This document shows positions 36,181-46,061 of a stretch of 47,732 nt of DNA, in pieces. The stretch is taken from positions 1,457,454 through 1,505,185 of the forward strand of contig NZ_LGUF01000007.1 of assembly GCF_001274725.1 (NCBI RefSeq). The letters are read 5' to 3'. The first letter of the stretch is position 1. Each line of letters begins with the position of its first letter. The notes beneath the pieces were generated by a model. It did no database searches. It worked only from the letters and a program-made list of their open reading frames with translations, and had not been told where the DNA came from. The DNA is from Sporosarcina globispora (lineage in GTDB: Bacteria > Bacillota > Bacilli > Bacillales > Cytobacillaceae). The position numbers and the translations under genes are program-made.

Positions 36181-36449
36181 TTTGCATTGGCAATGAAATG
36201 AACGGCTTTTGGAATGTACTATTTATGTGAGTTTTTGGCAGCTTGCAGAGATGCTTAGGAAAAAATGGATACCTGGCTTTCTGGCCAGCTTTGCCTATTT
36301 TTCTAATAAAAACTCCATGTTTATTTCATACTACTAAGGGAATGAGTTCCGTATCAAACAGAGATCCATGAAATGACAGGGAAAAGTTGTTTTCCACTTT
36401 CCCATTTCTTAATTCTCGCTCAATTTTCTATTTATAAGGAGGAAGCCAG
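36181..36449 (+). other. Long metK leader segment after the riboswitch terminator
   Basis: 269 nt remain between the S-box terminator and the metK ATG, unusually long for an S-box gene. There is no ORF with a ribosome binding site. Possible stems are TGGCTTTCTGGCCAGCTTTGCC (about 36271-36293, in part) and GGGAAA with TTTCCC (36379-36405). B. subtilis metK is also known to have a long leader. Function is not assigned. Confidence 0.45.
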
Positions 36450-37646
36450 ATGTCAACAAAGCGTCGTTTGTTTACTTCTGAATCAGTTACTGAAGGTCAT
36501 CCGGATAAAATCTGTGACCAAATTTCTGATGCAATCTTAGATGCGATTTTAGCTAAAGATGCAAATGCCCGTGTTGCTGCAGAAACTTCTGTAACAACTG
36601 GACTTGTATTAGTTGCAGGTGAAATCACAACATCTACATACGTAGATATTCCAAAAATCGTTCGTGAAACGGTAAAAGAAATCGGTTATACCCGTGCTAA
36701 ATATGGTTTTGATTCTGAAACATGTGCAGTATTAACTTCCATTGATGAGCAGTCAGCAGATATCGCAATGGGTGTTGACCAGGCCCTTGAAGCACGTGAA
36801 GGACAAATGAGCGATGAGGAAATTGAAGCAATCGGTGCAGGCGACCAAGGCTTAATGTTCGGTTTTGCCTGCAATGAAACGAAAGAGCTTATGCCTCTTC
36901 CAATTTCTTTAGCACATAAACTTTCCCGCCGCCTGACTGAAGTTCGTAAAGAAGAAATTCTTCCTTACCTTCGTCCGGACGGAAAAACTCAGGTAACAGT
37001 TGAGTATGATGAAAATGACAAGCCTGTCCGCATTGACACAATCGTTATTTCTACTCAGCACCACCCTGAAATCAGCCTGGAGCAAATTCAGCGCAATCTG
37101 AAGGAACATGTTATTAACCCGGTTGTTCCAAAGGAATTAATCGATGAGAATACAAAATACTTCATCAACCCAACAGGGCGTTTTGTTATCGGCGGACCTC
37201 AAGGGGATGCAGGCCTGACTGGACGCAAGATCATTGTTGATACTTACGGCGGATATGCACGCCATGGCGGTGGCGCGTTCTCTGGTAAGGATCCAACAAA
37301 GGTTGATCGCTCAGCTGCATATGCTGCACGTTATGTAGCGAAGAACCTTGTAGCAGCTGATTTAGCTGAAAAAGTGGAAGTTCAGCTTGCTTATGCGATC
37401 GGTGTTGCACAGCCTGTATCGATTTCTGTTGATACATTCGGAACAGGAAAAGTAGGCGAAGATGTACTTGTTGATCTTATAAGAAAGCATTTTGATCTTC
37501 GTCCTGCAGGAATTATTAACATGCTTGGCCTTCGCCGCCCAATTTACAAGCAGACAGCTGCATACGGCCATTTCGGGCGTACAGATGTTGATCTTCCTTG
37601 GGAGCGCACAGATAAAGCAGAGATTCTTCGTTCTGAAGCTCAATAA
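36450..37646 (+). CDS. metK: S-adenosylmethionine synthase MetK
   Basis: 398-aa enzyme making SAM from methionine and ATP. Signature motifs are [19 protein letters not shown] near the N terminus, [16 protein letters not shown], and [30 protein letters not shown] 36450 has AAGGAGGAAGCCAG upstream. Codon use appears biased as for a highly expressed gene. Controlled by the upstream SAM riboswitch. LuxS at 24120 works in the same methyl cycle but is a separate unit. Confidence 0.98.
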   Translation: MSTKRRLFTSESVTEGHPDKICDQISDAILDAILAKDANARVAAETSVTTGLVLVAGEITTSTYVDIPKIVRETVKEIGYTRAKYGFDSETCAVLTSIDEQSADIAMGVDQALEAREGQMSDEEIEAIGAGDQGLMFGFACNETKELMPLPISLAHKLSRRLTEVRKEEILPYLRPDGKTQVTVEYDENDKPVRIDTIVISTQHHPEISLEQIQRNLKEHVINPVVPKELIDENTKYFINPTGRFVIGGPQGDAGLTGRKIIVDTYGGYARHGGGAFSGKDPTKVDRSAAYAARYVAKNLVAADLAEKVEVQLAYAIGVAQPVSISVDTFGTGKVGEDVLVDLIRKHFDLRPAGIINMLGLRRPIYKQTAAYGHFGRTDVDLPWERTDKAEILRSEAQ

Positions 37647-37706
37647 AAAAGCGGAAGCGCTTTGCCCACCCCCGACACCTCGAGGGGGTAGGCGCTGGAG
37701 TTAGAC
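37647..37706 (+). repeat. Dispersed repeat copy 2 (AAAAGCGGAAGCGC family)
   Basis: 60 bp directly after the metK stop. It starts AAAAGCGGAAGCGC, contains CACCCCCGACACCTCG and ends GGCGCTGGAGTTAGAC. The outer AAGCGC and GCGCT can pair. It is the compact version of the element at 26955-27066. Confidence 0.78.
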
Positions 37707-37715
37707 AATAATATA

Positions 37716-37760
37716 AAAAAGCGGGAGTTGCATACCATGCAACTCCCGCTTTCTTTTTTG
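37716..37760 (+). terminator. Strong terminator after metK
   Basis: AAAGCGGGAGTTGCAT pairs perfectly with ATGCAACTCCCGCTTT around ACC, followed by CTTTTTTG. It lies behind repeat copy 2. Confidence 0.92.
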
Positions 37761-37813
37761 TGTCTTTATACATATAGGGTGTTTATTCACTTTTCGGTCT
37801 TTCTGCTCTTTTG

Positions 37814-37842
37814 TTGTTTATAATAATATGCTATCGTATAAT
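37814..37842 (+). promoter_or_regulatory. Likely sigma-A promoter of asnB
   Basis: TTGTTT (37814-37819), 17-nt spacer, TATAAT (37837-37842), leaving a leader of about 140 nt before the asnB ATG. Confidence 0.5.
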
Positions 37843-37991
37843 GGCTTTATTTTCCGGGCAGAATTTTTTAATAATCTACGTGCTAATTATAAATGATTAG
37901 TGGTAGTATTATAGGGTATGTTTTCTAAGACAAGGAGCCGTTAAGGCTGTATCTAAATATTGAGAAAAGAATGGAGTAGGTGACGTACATA

Positions 37992-39896
37992 ATGTGTGGT
38001 TTTATTGGTTGTGTACATGAAAAAGCACAAAATTACCGTGATGCAGATAAAGAGCAATTCCAAAATATGAATGATATCATCACCCACCGGGGTCCGGATG
38101 ATTCAGGGTATTATTTTGATGATCATATCCAATTCGGCTTCCGCCGTTTGAGCATCATCGATATTGAAAGCGGGCACCAGCCGCTGACTTACGAAAATGA
38201 ACGTTATTGGATTATTTTCAACGGAGAAATCTATAACTATGTAGAACTTCGTGAAGAACTTCTCAAAGCTGGATTAAGCTTTGAAACAAGCTCAGATACA
38301 GAAGTCATAATCGCCCTTTACAGCCATCTTAAAGAAAAGGCTGTTGAAAAATTGCGCGGGATGTTTGCGTTTGTCATCTGGGATAAACAGGAGCAGTCCT
38401 TATATGGAGCTAGAGATCCATTCGGGATAAAGCCGTTTTTTTACTATGATAAGGGAGATCGCACGCTCTTTGGTTCAGAAAAGAAGAGCATCCTTTTGGC
38501 CCTTCAGAATGATGTATTAAACTATGACTCCCTCCAGCATTATCTGACATATCAGTTTGTGCCGGAGCCAAACACAATGTCAGAGGGAATCCAAAAGCTT
38601 GAGCCAGGCCACTATTTCACGAAAAAAATTGGTGCTCCTATGGATATTAAGCGTTATTGGAAAGCTGCTTTCCATCCAGTGCAAAAATCAGAAGGTGATT
38701 TTACAAAGGAAATTCGGGATGTTTTATTCGATTCAGTCAAAATGCATATGCGTGCTGATGTTCCGGTAGGTTCATTCCTTTCAGGCGGAATTGATTCTTC
38801 AATCATTGCTTCGATTGCAAAAGAATTCCATCCTTCCATTAAAACATTCTCTGTCGGTTTTGAACGCAACGGCTTCAGCGAGGTGGATGTTGCAAAAGAA
38901 ACAGCAGAAAAACTGGGTGTTGAAAACATCAGCTATATCATTACTCCTGAGGAATACATGAATGAGATTCCTAGAATCATGTGGCATATGGACGACCCGC
39001 TTGCTGACCCGGCTTGTGTACCTCTCTATTTTGTAGCTAGGGAAGCACGCAAGCATGTGACGGTTGTTCTTTCTGGTGAGGGAGCAGATGAGCTATTCGG
39101 CGGCTACAATATTTACCGCGAACCGCAATCCCTGGAAGTTTTCAATAAGATTCCTGCCATTGGCAAAAAGCTTCTTCGCATGATAGCAAACATGATGCCA
39201 GAGGGAATGAAGGGCAAAAGCTTTATCGAACGCGGTGTCACACCAATGGAAGAGCGCTACATCGGAAACGCAAAAATGTTTACAGAACAAGAGAAGCGCA
39301 GTCTGCTTCATGTTTATAAAGACAGCTTAAATTATACGGATATCACTAAACCGCTATATGAAGAAAGCCGCGGGTATGATCCCGTTGACCGCATGCAGTA
39401 TATTGACATTCATACTTGGATGCGAGGGGACATTTTATTAAAAGCGGACAAAATGACGATGGCTCATTCTTTGGAGCTTCGTGTTCCGTTTCTTGATAAA
39501 GAAGTGTTTGAAGTGGCATCCAAAATACCGACCAGCCTGAAAACGGCAAATGGCACTACGAAGTATATTCTTCGCAAAGCAGCTGAAGGAGTCGTTCCTG
39601 ACCATGTGCTGAACCGTAAGAAGCTTGGGTTCCCTGTGCCAATCCGCCACTGGCTGAAAGATGAGATGAATGAGTGGGCTAAAAATATCATCCGTGAAAG
39701 CAATGTGGATCATTTAATCAATAAGGATTATGTGTTAAGGCTTCTTGAAGAGCATTGCCAGGATAAAGCAGACAACAGCCGAAAAATCTGGACAGTTCTT
39801 ATGTTCATGGTTTGGCATCAAGTATATGTGGAGAAAAAATACTCTTTTGAAAAAGAGTACTTGTTAGATAAAGACTTGCAGCCTCTTAAAGGCTAA
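37992..39896 (+). CDS. asnB: Asparagine synthetase (glutamine-hydrolysing) AsnB
   Basis: 634-aa two-domain amidotransferase. The class II glutaminase domain must start at Cys2, so ATG 37992 (MCGFIGCVHEK) is the true start and the in-frame GTG at 37980 is not. RRLSIIDIESGHQPL and FNGEIYNYVELREEL belong to the glutaminase half. VPVGSFLSGGIDSSIIA is the synthetase PP-loop near residue 255, and SGEGADELFGGY follows. GGAG lies about 14 nt upstream and AGG about 11. Monocistronic, between its promoter and a shared terminator. Confidence 0.97.
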   Translation: MCGFIGCVHEKAQNYRDADKEQFQNMNDIITHRGPDDSGYYFDDHIQFGFRRLSIIDIESGHQPLTYENERYWIIFNGEIYNYVELREELLKAGLSFETSSDTEVIIALYSHLKEKAVEKLRGMFAFVIWDKQEQSLYGARDPFGIKPFFYYDKGDRTLFGSEKKSILLALQNDVLNYDSLQHYLTYQFVPEPNTMSEGIQKLEPGHYFTKKIGAPMDIKRYWKAAFHPVQKSEGDFTKEIRDVLFDSVKMHMRADVPVGSFLSGGIDSSIIASIAKEFHPSIKTFSVGFERNGFSEVDVAKETAEKLGVENISYIITPEEYMNEIPRIMWHMDDPLADPACVPLYFVAREARKHVTVVLSGEGADELFGGYNIYREPQSLEVFNKIPAIGKKLLRMIANMMPEGMKGKSFIERGVTPMEERYIGNAKMFTEQEKRSLLHVYKDSLNYTDITKPLYEESRGYDPVDRMQYIDIHTWMRGDILLKADKMTMAHSLELRVPFLDKEVFEVASKIPTSLKTANGTTKYILRKAAEGVVPDHVLNRKKLGFPVPIRHWLKDEMNEWAKNIIRESNVDHLINKDYVLRLLEEHCQDKADNSRKIWTVLMFMVWHQVYVEKKYSFEKEYLLDKDLQPLKG

Positions 39897-39900
39897 ATAA

Positions 39901-39936
39901 AAAGCGTCCATCAGGAAGACCTGGTGGACGTTTTAA
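39901..39936. terminator. Bidirectional terminator between asnB and the C39-like gene
   Basis: AAAGCGTCCATCAGG pairs with CCTGGTGGACGTTTT (G-T and one mismatch) around AAGA, with A run before and T run after. It abuts the stop of the minus-strand gene at 39933. Confidence 0.85.
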
Positions 39937-40790
39937 TGTGGAAGATAGGTAATAGCCTGTCTGCCCATCTGCACCCATGCTTTTTCAAAATCTTTAATGG
40001 GTGCTTTTTTATTTTTTTCTCCTGTAAGCGGGTCGTTGAAATACACGTATTCCCGATCATAGCCTGTGATCAGAACTGAATGTTCTTTATAGGTAATCTG
40101 AATTTTCCCGCTTGGTGTATGCCAGGTCTGGAAAAAGTCATCAGAAAGCTGTTTATAGGCAGTGTTGATAATGACCCACACAGGCCTTCCGTCTGACAAA
40201 TGAATCTTTAATTCTTTAAAATCGGATCCGGTAAGGTCATCAATTAATCCAGGCATGTACTTTTCAGCAAGCTCTTTTACTGGTTTATGATAAACGCCGA
40301 GACCTGGATTATCAAAGGAGTACATATCGCCTGCAAAACCGTCATTGGGATGTCCGAAATAGATTTTTCCGTTTTCTATGCGATAGGGCTCAGGATTTTT
40401 CTTTATTTCTTTTGCCAATGTCATTTTATCAGCCGGAATTCCTGCATCCTGCAGAAGCATGGATAAGCTCGTCACTTCGCATCCTCTGGGCAGCTCAGGA
40501 AACTGATTGACTGCGGGTGCATCTATAAGTGCTTCTTCCTTTATCTTAATTACGGCGGTGCTATGTCCAAGAAATGAGCTGGCTTTCTTTGCAGGTGAAG
40601 ACAGCCATGATTTTATTTGGTTAACGGCTGAAGCAGGCTGGCTTACAGCCAGGTTATCATAAACAAATGCTGCAGAAATCAGGATGAAGATAACAAAAAA
40701 CGTGGGTGCTGTTTTTATCATCGTTTTTCTGAATATCACTATTAAAAGTAAGAATAGAACGATTGCTGCAATATAAATCTTCAATTCCAT
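39933..40790 (-). CDS. Membrane-anchored C39-like cysteine peptidase (YvpB-like)
   Basis: 285 aa. Two hydrophobic segments occupy residues 1-45 (IYIAAIVLFLLLIVIF and APTFFVIFILISAAFVY), so the rest is probably extracellular. The peptidase_C39_2 domain has the catalytic Cys in LPRGCEVTSLSMLLQDAG (about residue 104), His in KEHSVLITGYD and Asn/Asp in VYFNDPLTGE. The substrate is unknown. The start at ATG 40790 (or GTG 40793) has only a weak ribosome binding site (GGCAGG). Confidence 0.82.
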   Translation of the reverse strand: MELKIYIAAIVLFLLLIVIFRKTMIKTAPTFFVIFILISAAFVYDNLAVSQPASAVNQIKSWLSSPAKKASSFLGHSTAVIKIKEEALIDAPAVNQFPELPRGCEVTSLSMLLQDAGIPADKMTLAKEIKKNPEPYRIENGKIYFGHPNDGFAGDMYSFDNPGLGVYHKPVKELAEKYMPGLIDDLTGSDFKELKIHLSDGRPVWVIINTAYKQLSDDFFQTWHTPSGKIQITYKEHSVLITGYDREYVYFNDPLTGEKNKKAPIKDFEKAWVQMGRQAITYLPH

Positions 40791-40885
40791 CACCTGCCCA
40801 TTGATATAGCCTTATGCCTATTATCGGCATTTTTTCCCTTCATTTAATATTAATGTCAGTGATAAGGAAAGAGGAGCAGGAGGAG

Positions 40886-41407
40886 TTATTCAGGCTTTTT
40901 CTGCAAAGACTTATAGTATTGCCCTTTTTCTGCATATTCCCTGCTGATCCGTTCCATATCTTTTATATCTTCGGGCGTCAGCTCGCGTATCACTTTTGCA
41001 GGCCTGCCGAATGCTAGCGTATTGGGAGGGATTTTCTTTCCCTGTGGAACAAGGCTGCCTGCTCCAATGAATGCTCCCTCTCCGATTTCTGCCTGATCCA
41101 AGACAATCGAGCCCATCCCAATTAAAGCCTTTTTGCGGATAATGCAGCTATGAAGGATTACCTGATGGCCAACAGTCACTTCATCTTCCAATATCAATGG
41201 GTTATTCGGGCTCTGATGCAGGACGGAATTGTCCTGGATGTTGACTTTTCTGCCGATGATTGTTGGTGCTACATCTCCGCGGATAACGGAATTGAACCAA
41301 ACACTCGAATCCTCGCCAATTTCAACATCGCCGGTTATGGTAGTAAAATCTGCAATAAATGCAGAATCTGCAATTTTAGGTTCTTTATCTTTATATGGAT
41401 AGATCAT
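40886..41407 (-). CDS. ytoA: Gamma-carbonic-anhydrase-family protein YtoA
   Basis: 173-aa left-handed beta-helix protein with repeated hexapeptides. Candidate metal His residues occur in NSVLHQSP, VTVGHQVILHSC, in the order expected for the gamma-CA/YrdA/CaiE family. FNSVIRGDVAPTIIGRKVNIQDN and AFGRPAKVIRELT are further signatures. Enzymatic activity of YtoA is unproven. I chose ATG 41407 (MIYPYKDKEP) with AGGAGTG upstream; the 41-residue extension to 41530 reads through AT-rich non-coding sequence. Confidence 0.9.
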   Translation of the reverse strand: MIYPYKDKEPKIADSAFIADFTTITGDVEIGEDSSVWFNSVIRGDVAPTIIGRKVNIQDNSVLHQSPNNPLILEDEVTVGHQVILHSCIIRKKALIGMGSIVLDQAEIGEGAFIGAGSLVPQGKKIPPNTLAFGRPAKVIRELTPEDIKDMERISREYAEKGQYYKSLQKKPE

Positions 41408-41587
41408 GTGTAACACTCCTGTATGTAGTTTGATTATTTTGATTTTATCATAAGAGGCATGATATACGTTATTTCGGCAAAAAAGAATTCCGTTTTTAAT
41501 TAAGAGTTGAATCATGAACAATTTAAGCATCTAGGCTATAATATATTTACATAAAGACAGTACGTAAAAAGGCTAGGAGGATTGACT

Positions 41588-42391
41588 ATGTGGAAGTGGG
41601 AGACTGAAGGAGATGCAAAGGGCGTTATTGTCATGGTACATGGGGCAATGGAGCATCACCGCCGATATGGCTGGCTGATTGAAATGTGGCGCTTGGCCGG
41701 TTTCCATGTCATTATGGGAGATCTTCCTGGACAGGGGATGACTTCAAGATCAAGAAGAGGCCATATTGATTCCTTTGATGAATATATACTTGAAGTAAAG
41801 GATTGGGTACAGGCTGCCTATGAATTTGAATTGCCTGTTTTTCTTTTAGGACACAGCATGGGAGGCCTGATTGCCATTCGCCTGCTTCAGGAGGAAAGAA
41901 TGAATTTAGCTGGAGTAATTTTGTCATCTCCTTGTTTAGGTCTGGTCAATCAGCCGTCAAAATTCCTGAACTTTTTATCGCTTGGACTCAATTCCGTGCT
42001 GCCAAGCCTGAAAATGGATGCAGGCTTGTCCGTGGACATGGCCACGAGAAATCAGGATGTCCTCGATGCTGATTTAAATGATTCCCTGTATGTCACAAAA
42101 GTGTCGGTCAGATGGTACAGGGAGCTGAGTACTGCTATAAAGCTTGCCTTTGAAAATCTTGATAAAATCCAGGATGTGCCCCTCCTCGTTTTACAGGGCG
42201 GCGATGACAAAATCGTCAATAAGACAACGGTCAGGGAATGGTTTAACCTTGCGCCTTTTTCAGAGAAAAGATTCAAAGAATGGCCTAGATGCTATCACGA
42301 AGTTTTTAATGAACCTGAACGTGAAGAGGTCTATGAATATGCGAAGGATTTTGTAAATAGCCAATTAAAAGCGCTTGGTTATGTGGTTTAA
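41588..42391 (+). CDS. ytpA: Alpha/beta hydrolase YtpA (lysophospholipase-type)
   Basis: 267-aa monoacylglycerol-lipase-like hydrolase. VMVHGAMEHHRRYGWL forms the oxyanion region and LLGHSMGGLIAIRLL carries the nucleophile Ser (about 96). LQGGDDKIVN and CYHEVFNEPERE give the Asp and His. B. subtilis YtpA is linked to synthesis of the phospholipid antibiotic bacilysocin. ATG 41588 has GGAGG 7 nt upstream; an in-frame TTG at 41582 is too close to it. Followed by ytpB, the same pair as in B. subtilis. Confidence 0.9.
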   Translation: MWKWETEGDAKGVIVMVHGAMEHHRRYGWLIEMWRLAGFHVIMGDLPGQGMTSRSRRGHIDSFDEYILEVKDWVQAAYEFELPVFLLGHSMGGLIAIRLLQEERMNLAGVILSSPCLGLVNQPSKFLNFLSLGLNSVLPSLKMDAGLSVDMATRNQDVLDADLNDSLYVTKVSVRWYRELSTAIKLAFENLDKIQDVPLLVLQGGDDKIVNKTTVREWFNLAPFSEKRFKEWPRCYHEVFNEPEREEVYEYAKDFVNSQLKALGYVV

Positions 42392-42456
42392 AGGGTTATA
42401 GTTTATGCCAGGCTTAAAATGCTCCTCAACCCTGAACAAAGGAGGTTTATTATGTC

Positions 42457-43551
42457 ATGCGTGTCCCTTCTATGCCAATTAGTTTAATGTCAGGTGTCTA
42501 TCGGAAGGTTCTGCCTGCAGTCCATAAGGAGCTTGCTTATTGGAAGAGCAGAGCAGAAGCAATTCCTGATCCGGAGTTAAGGAAGCAGGCCCTTGCCAGC
42601 ATTGAGAATAAAACCTTCCACTGTGAAGGCGGAGCTATAATGTCATTAATGGCTAAGGAAAAATATGAACCGGCGATTAAGTTTATCGTCGCCTATCAGA
42701 CAATCAGTGACTATTTGGATAACCTCTGCGATCGAAGCACCTCGCTTGATCCTGGAGATTTTGCCGCACTTCATGTGTCAATGGAGGATGCACTGGATAC
42801 GGATGCATCAGGCAAAAATTATTATCGGATGAGGAGCGAACAGGATGATGGCAACTATCTTGCAGACTTAGCAGCCGCCTGCAGGGAAGTGCTGTCCAGT
42901 CTGGACCATTACGCTCATATAAAAAGATATTTGCTTGAATTATGCCGTTATTATTGTGATCTGCAAATACATAAGCATGTTGTTGTGGAAGAGCGAGTTC
43001 CGCGTCTGCAAAGCTGGTTTGACCAATATCGGACTGATATTCCCGAGATGGAATGGTATGAGTTCTCAGCCTGCTCGGGATCAACTCTGGGGATTTTTTG
43101 CCTTGTTTCTTACGCACTTAGAGATGATTTTGAACCGGATCATGCGGTAAATATACGAAATGGATACTTTCCGTACATTCAGGGCCTCCACATCCTTCTT
43201 GATTATCTGATTGATCAGGAAGAGGACAAGGCAGGAGGAGACCTGAACTTTTGCTTTTACTATGAGAACGAAGAACAACTTTTTTCAAGGTTGAAACATT
43301 TTGTTGCCGAGGCAGACAAGCATACTGAAAAGCTGCCGCATAAACATTTTCATAAACTGATCAATCGCGGCTTGCTTGGGGTCTACCTATCTGATGAGAA
43401 GGTACGGAAGCAGCGGAATGTCAGAAGGTTAGCCAAAAGCATGATTAAAACAGGCGGTATGGTTAGCTATTTCTTTTATGTGAACGGAAGGGCTTACCGG
43501 GCAGTACAAAGGATGATGCCAGCTGGTTTTGCAAAGGCTTTTAGCAAATAA
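42457..43551 (+). CDS. ytpB: Tetraprenyl-beta-curcumene synthase YtpB (DUF2600)
   Basis: 364-aa terpene synthase of the large DUF2600 type. In B. subtilis the homologue cyclises heptaprenyl diphosphate to tetraprenyl-beta-curcumene in the sesquarterpenoid pathway. Visible motifs are KTFHCEGGAI, the Asp-rich YQTISDYLDNLCDRSTSLDP (about residues 79-98) and LLDYLIDQEEDKAGGDLNFCFYY. ATG 42457 is favoured because MRVPSMPISLMSGVYRK resembles the family start. An out-of-frame ATG at 42452 sits at better distance from AAAGGAGG and encodes only 11 codons. Confidence 0.9.
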   Translation: MRVPSMPISLMSGVYRKVLPAVHKELAYWKSRAEAIPDPELRKQALASIENKTFHCEGGAIMSLMAKEKYEPAIKFIVAYQTISDYLDNLCDRSTSLDPGDFAALHVSMEDALDTDASGKNYYRMRSEQDDGNYLADLAAACREVLSSLDHYAHIKRYLLELCRYYCDLQIHKHVVVEERVPRLQSWFDQYRTDIPEMEWYEFSACSGSTLGIFCLVSYALRDDFEPDHAVNIRNGYFPYIQGLHILLDYLIDQEEDKAGGDLNFCFYYENEEQLFSRLKHFVAEADKHTEKLPHKHFHKLINRGLLGVYLSDEKVRKQRNVRRLAKSMIKTGGMVSYFFYVNGRAYRAVQRMMPAGFAKAFSK

Positions 43552-43578
43552 AAGCCTGCTTTTTCAGCAGGCTTTTGC
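43550..43578. terminator. Bidirectional terminator between ytpB and ytqB
   Basis: AAAAGCCTGC pairs with GCAGGCTTTT around TTTTTCA, overlapping the ytpB stop and 8 nt from the ytqB stop on the other strand. Confidence 0.9.
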
Positions 43579-43585
43579 ATAATAT

Positions 43586-45123
<1,538 letters not shown>

Positions 45124-45327
45124 ACTTCTCCCTCCCTTTTTTAAAAAATGATCTATAAGGTGAAAATGAATATGAAGGATTTCATAAAATTAATCTTAAC
45201 ATGACACAAAACCTTATCCAAGGGGAATTGGCAGGAAATAGAGTGGTAAAGATTACGGAAAAATGAACAAACTAAATCATGAAGCATGCAAGCTTCTAGA
45301 CCCATTCTTCAAGGAGGGGAACAGACA

Positions 45328-45591
45328 ATGGCAACCCGCGAATCGATGGATACACTCCTGCAGCAGTGTGAGGATGCAATCCGTTTTGCCCAGGAGCAGT
45401 TTGAATCAGGCAGGACACAGGAGCATTACAATGATGTAGAATATTCCAATGCCCTTCAATCTTTGGAAGCTGCTTATAATGATATAACCCAGATGGCCCA
45501 CAGCGCCAACTCCCAGCAGCGCGAACAGCTTCACCGGATGAGGCTGCAGCTGCAGCAGCTCCAAAACCAGATGATAATACTTCCTCATTAA
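45328..45591 (+). CDS. ytzC: YtzC, DUF2524 family
   Basis: 87-aa all-helical, Gln-rich protein (MATRESMDTLLQQCEDAIRF, later MRLQLQQLQNQMIILPH), probably a coiled coil. Length and neighbourhood match B. subtilis YtzC, of unknown function. ATG 45328 has AAGGAGGGGAACAGAC upstream; the frame back to 45286 has no better signal. Its stop overlaps the ribosome binding site of the next small gene, so the two are likely cotranscribed. Confidence 0.85.
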   Translation: MATRESMDTLLQQCEDAIRFAQEQFESGRTQEHYNDVEYSNALQSLEAAYNDITQMAHSANSQQREQLHRMRLQLQQLQNQMIILPH

Positions 45592-45603
45592 GGAGTGATC
45601 CAG

Positions 45604-45786
45604 ATGGTAAAAAAACGCTCAAAACAAAGCAATCCGGAACAAAAGAACCGCAATGGCACCAATAGCCAGGACCTTGAACTTGGCCGGGATTTTGATGTGG
45701 TGAAGCAGTCGAAAAAGAAATATGAGAAATCAGGCGGTCAGCCTGTTAAATCAAAATTCCACCCTGAGCCTGAACAATCTTCTTAA
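45604..45786 (+). CDS. Small basic, low-complexity hypothetical protein (60 aa)
   Basis: Lys/Gln/Ser/Asn-rich protein without hydrophobic core, starting MVKKRSKQSNPEQKNRNGTN, then DLELGRDFDVVKQSKKKYEK and a Pro/Glu tail. It is probably disordered. I recall similar small proteins in Bacillus genomes without a function, some spore-associated, but cannot name the family. ATG 45604 has AAGGAG 8 nt upstream, overlapping the ytzC stop. A terminator follows. Confidence 0.65.
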   Translation: MVKKRSKQSNPEQKNRNGTNSQDLELGRDFDVVKQSKKKYEKSGGQPVKSKFHPEPEQSS

Positions 45787-45799
45787 ATAAAATATATGG

Positions 45800-45836
45800 A
45801 AAAGCCCCGATCTAATCAAAGTCGGGGCTTTAATTT
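45800..45836 (+). terminator. Terminator after the ytzC operon
   Basis: AAAAGCCCCGA pairs with TCGGGGCTTT around an 11-nt loop, followed by AATTT. The rest of the 225 nt to the MFS gene holds no gene I can support; a 96-codon frame there runs through this hairpin. Confidence 0.82.
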
Positions 45837-46061
45837 GTGCTGTTCCCCGAGGTATCCTCATGAAGTGCATTCACTAAAAATCAGCCATTCAGGCTCCATA
45901 GCAGCTTTAGGTAAAAAAGAAGAAGTATTCTGTCTATTAAAATCGAATGAAAACCTATTGCAAGGAAAGGAAAAACCAACTAAAATTGTTTTGGGTTTCG
46001 AAATAGTGCCGGAGAAAAAAATTCCGGCTAATATAAAATATGTAAAAAGGGGCGTAATCTC

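Noticed and set aside
45124..45327. Riboswitch or extra gene between ytqA and ytzC
   Set aside because: About 200 nt without recognisable RNA structure or a frame with a ribosome binding site.
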